6,939 nucleotides of DNA from Euryarchaeota archaeon UBA54 (GTDB lineage Archaea; Thermoplasmatota; Poseidoniia; Poseidoniales; Thalassarchaeaceae). A model generated the notes under the pieces. It did not search any database, was not told where the DNA came from, and saw only the letters and a list, made by a program, of their open reading frames with translations. The position numbers and the translations under genes are program-made. Of the stretch, positions 5,994-6,939 are shown one piece after another (positions within the stretch are counted from its first letter, which is position 1; each line of letters opens with the position of its first letter). The stretch spans positions 1 through 6,939 of the forward strand of contig DAGM01000072.1 of NCBI GenBank assembly GCA_002495735.1, given 5' to 3'.

Positions 5994-6939
5994 GCATGCT
6001 CTTGCAACTGGGACACTCCACCCTGAGCGGGCGGACATCAGATTCGATGGGAACTCTGGTCGAGCACGCCGGACAGTCGATGTGAGGGCCACCGCGCCCT
6101 CTACCGATTCTCTGAATGGTCTCCGTTTTAGGAGATACCAGAGCCACCGGTAACACTAGCAGAATCGAAGAGATAGAGACTCCGAAGACGATTGGCATCG
6201 GCATACCTAGGACGTATATCACTAGTGAGAGGCAACCAAGAGCGATCACAGTCACCACTGCCGGGACGCTGGACCTGCGCTTGGTCAGCATCATTGCCAT
6301 TCCGATTCCTACTGAAAGGAACAGAACTGACATCATCGCACCGTAGAGAACGCTGTACAAGGCGAAGCCAGAGGGTTGGAATTCCACTCTGAAGTCGAGT
6401 TCGGGGTCGAGTTCTGGCTCGTCTATAGTCAACATCTCAAGGATAATCCAGCGCCTGTGCTTGTACTCTATGTCATCAGCGGCTACGGCCCCTAGGTCTT
6501 CCAGCAAGGTAGACCTTAACTCGGCAGTCAATTCGATTCCAGTCCAGTAGTCGTCAGTAGATGAACGTACGAAGGTCTCCACTAGGACCTGCCTCTCCGC
6601 CTCCATCGAATCATAACTGTATGATGTGTCGATGAAGATGGTTACCGCATCGGCACTGAAGGCCCTAGTCCCTCCTATGTCGATTGTGATTTCAGTTGGT
6701 CCGAGCTCGATTGGGTTGACGCCGAGAATGGCCTCTATCTCGAGTGATAACCCGTTTGCCATGAACGAACGTAGATTGGTTGCCGATCCCGTGAGGTGCC
6801 CCTGCAAGGCGAGCAACTCGGAATCGTCCACTCTGCCGTTATGCTTGTCGGCGGACGGGACCGAGTCCGCGTATGAGTTCAAATTGCGCCACCAACTGTT
6901 GGAACTCAGACTCTGGTTGCCTATGTTGTCCAGGCCCCA
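5977..6939 (-). CDS. Membrane protein with C-terminal zinc ribbon, N-terminus beyond window
   Basis: The frame stays open to the right edge (visible part begins WGLDNIGNQSLSSNSWWRN), so the TTG at 6882 is not a real start and the gene is 5'-truncated. The visible 320 residues comprise an acidic, probably extracytoplasmic region (1-189, with beta-like ELGPTEITIDIGG and a helical EAERQVLVETFV stretch), three closely spaced membrane helices (about 190-218, 224-247, 249-269), and a cytoplasmic tail. The tail begins with a basic linker (QRIGRGRGG) and ends in a four-cysteine zinc ribbon, CPAC at 289-292 and CPSC at 309-312, followed by MLRVEE. Such ribbons often mediate protein or nucleic-acid contacts; here it may tether a partner at the inner membrane face. 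No enzyme motif is visible. An odd number of helices puts the N-terminal region outside if the ribbon is inside; this is consistent with a missing N-terminal signal peptide or anchor. The family is unnamed to me. Confidence 0.8.
   Translation of the reverse strand, partial: WGLDNIGNQSLSSNSWWRNLNSYADSVPSADKHNGRVDDSELLALQGHLTGSATNLRSFMANGLSLEIEAILGVNPIELGPTEITIDIGGTRAFSADAVTIFIDTSYSYDSMEAERQVLVETFVRSSTDDYWTGIELTAELRSTLLEDLGAVAADDIEYKHRRWIILEMLTIDEPELDPELDFRVEFQPSGFALYSVLYGAMMSVLFLSVGIGMAMMLTKRRSSVPAVVTVIALGCLSLVIYVLGMPMPIVFGVSISSILLVLPVALVSPKTETIQRIGRGRGGPHIDCPACSTRVPIESDVRPLRVECPSCKSMLRVEE

Noticed and set aside
6386..6416. Short GAGTTCGGGGTCGAG-type direct repeat
   Set aside because: It simply encodes the acidic EPELDPELD stretch of the membrane protein; no third copy or mobile-element feature is present.

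Overview
The window reads as a compact, moderately GC-rich euryarchaeal chromosome. The archaeal identity rests on two genes: an archaeosine synthase (arcS), a tRNA-modification enzyme specific to Archaea, and an archaeal-type ribosomal protein S15 (uS15) with its long N-terminal extension. The tight packing, the bacterial-type DnaJ and the two large acidic membrane/secreted proteins resemble marine Thermoplasmata-related archaea (Marine Group II, Poseidoniales). That taxonomic placement is inference from gene style; no marker gene that would settle it is present.

Layout. (1) The 3' part of dnaJ (positions 1-566, +) runs in from the left edge, beginning inside its zinc-finger domain. (2) Abutting it with no spacer, and convergent, is a large type I membrane protein on the minus strand (567-2714): signal peptide, beta-rich ectodomain with several PPC-like segments, one membrane helix and a cytoplasmic domain. 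(3) A 60-base divergent spacer (2715-2774) separates it from arcS (2775-4559, +). (4) After 69 bases holding a plausible TATA element comes rps15 (4629-5084, +). (5) Next is an unrecognised protein of 279 residues (5154-5993, +) that looks like a catalytically dead relative of the archaeal RecJ/Cdc45 (DHH) family, the family that commonly sits next to rps15 in Euryarchaeota. (6) Convergent to it, overlapping by 17 bases, is a minus-strand membrane protein with a C-terminal zinc ribbon (5977-6939), which runs off the right edge and so lacks its N-terminus.

The genes do not form one pathway. arcS, rps15 and dnaJ are housekeeping functions (tRNA modification, translation, protein folding). The rps15-linked protein may belong to DNA replication. 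The two minus-strand genes are envelope proteins of unknown function. The most interesting items are the apparent degenerate RecJ/Cdc45-like protein, the tRNA T-arm-like hairpin just upstream of it, and the membrane protein that pairs an extracellular PPC-like region with an adaptin-ear-like cytoplasmic tail. No insertion sequence, CRISPR array, complete tRNA or rRNA was found, and no stretch over 300 bases lacks a gene.
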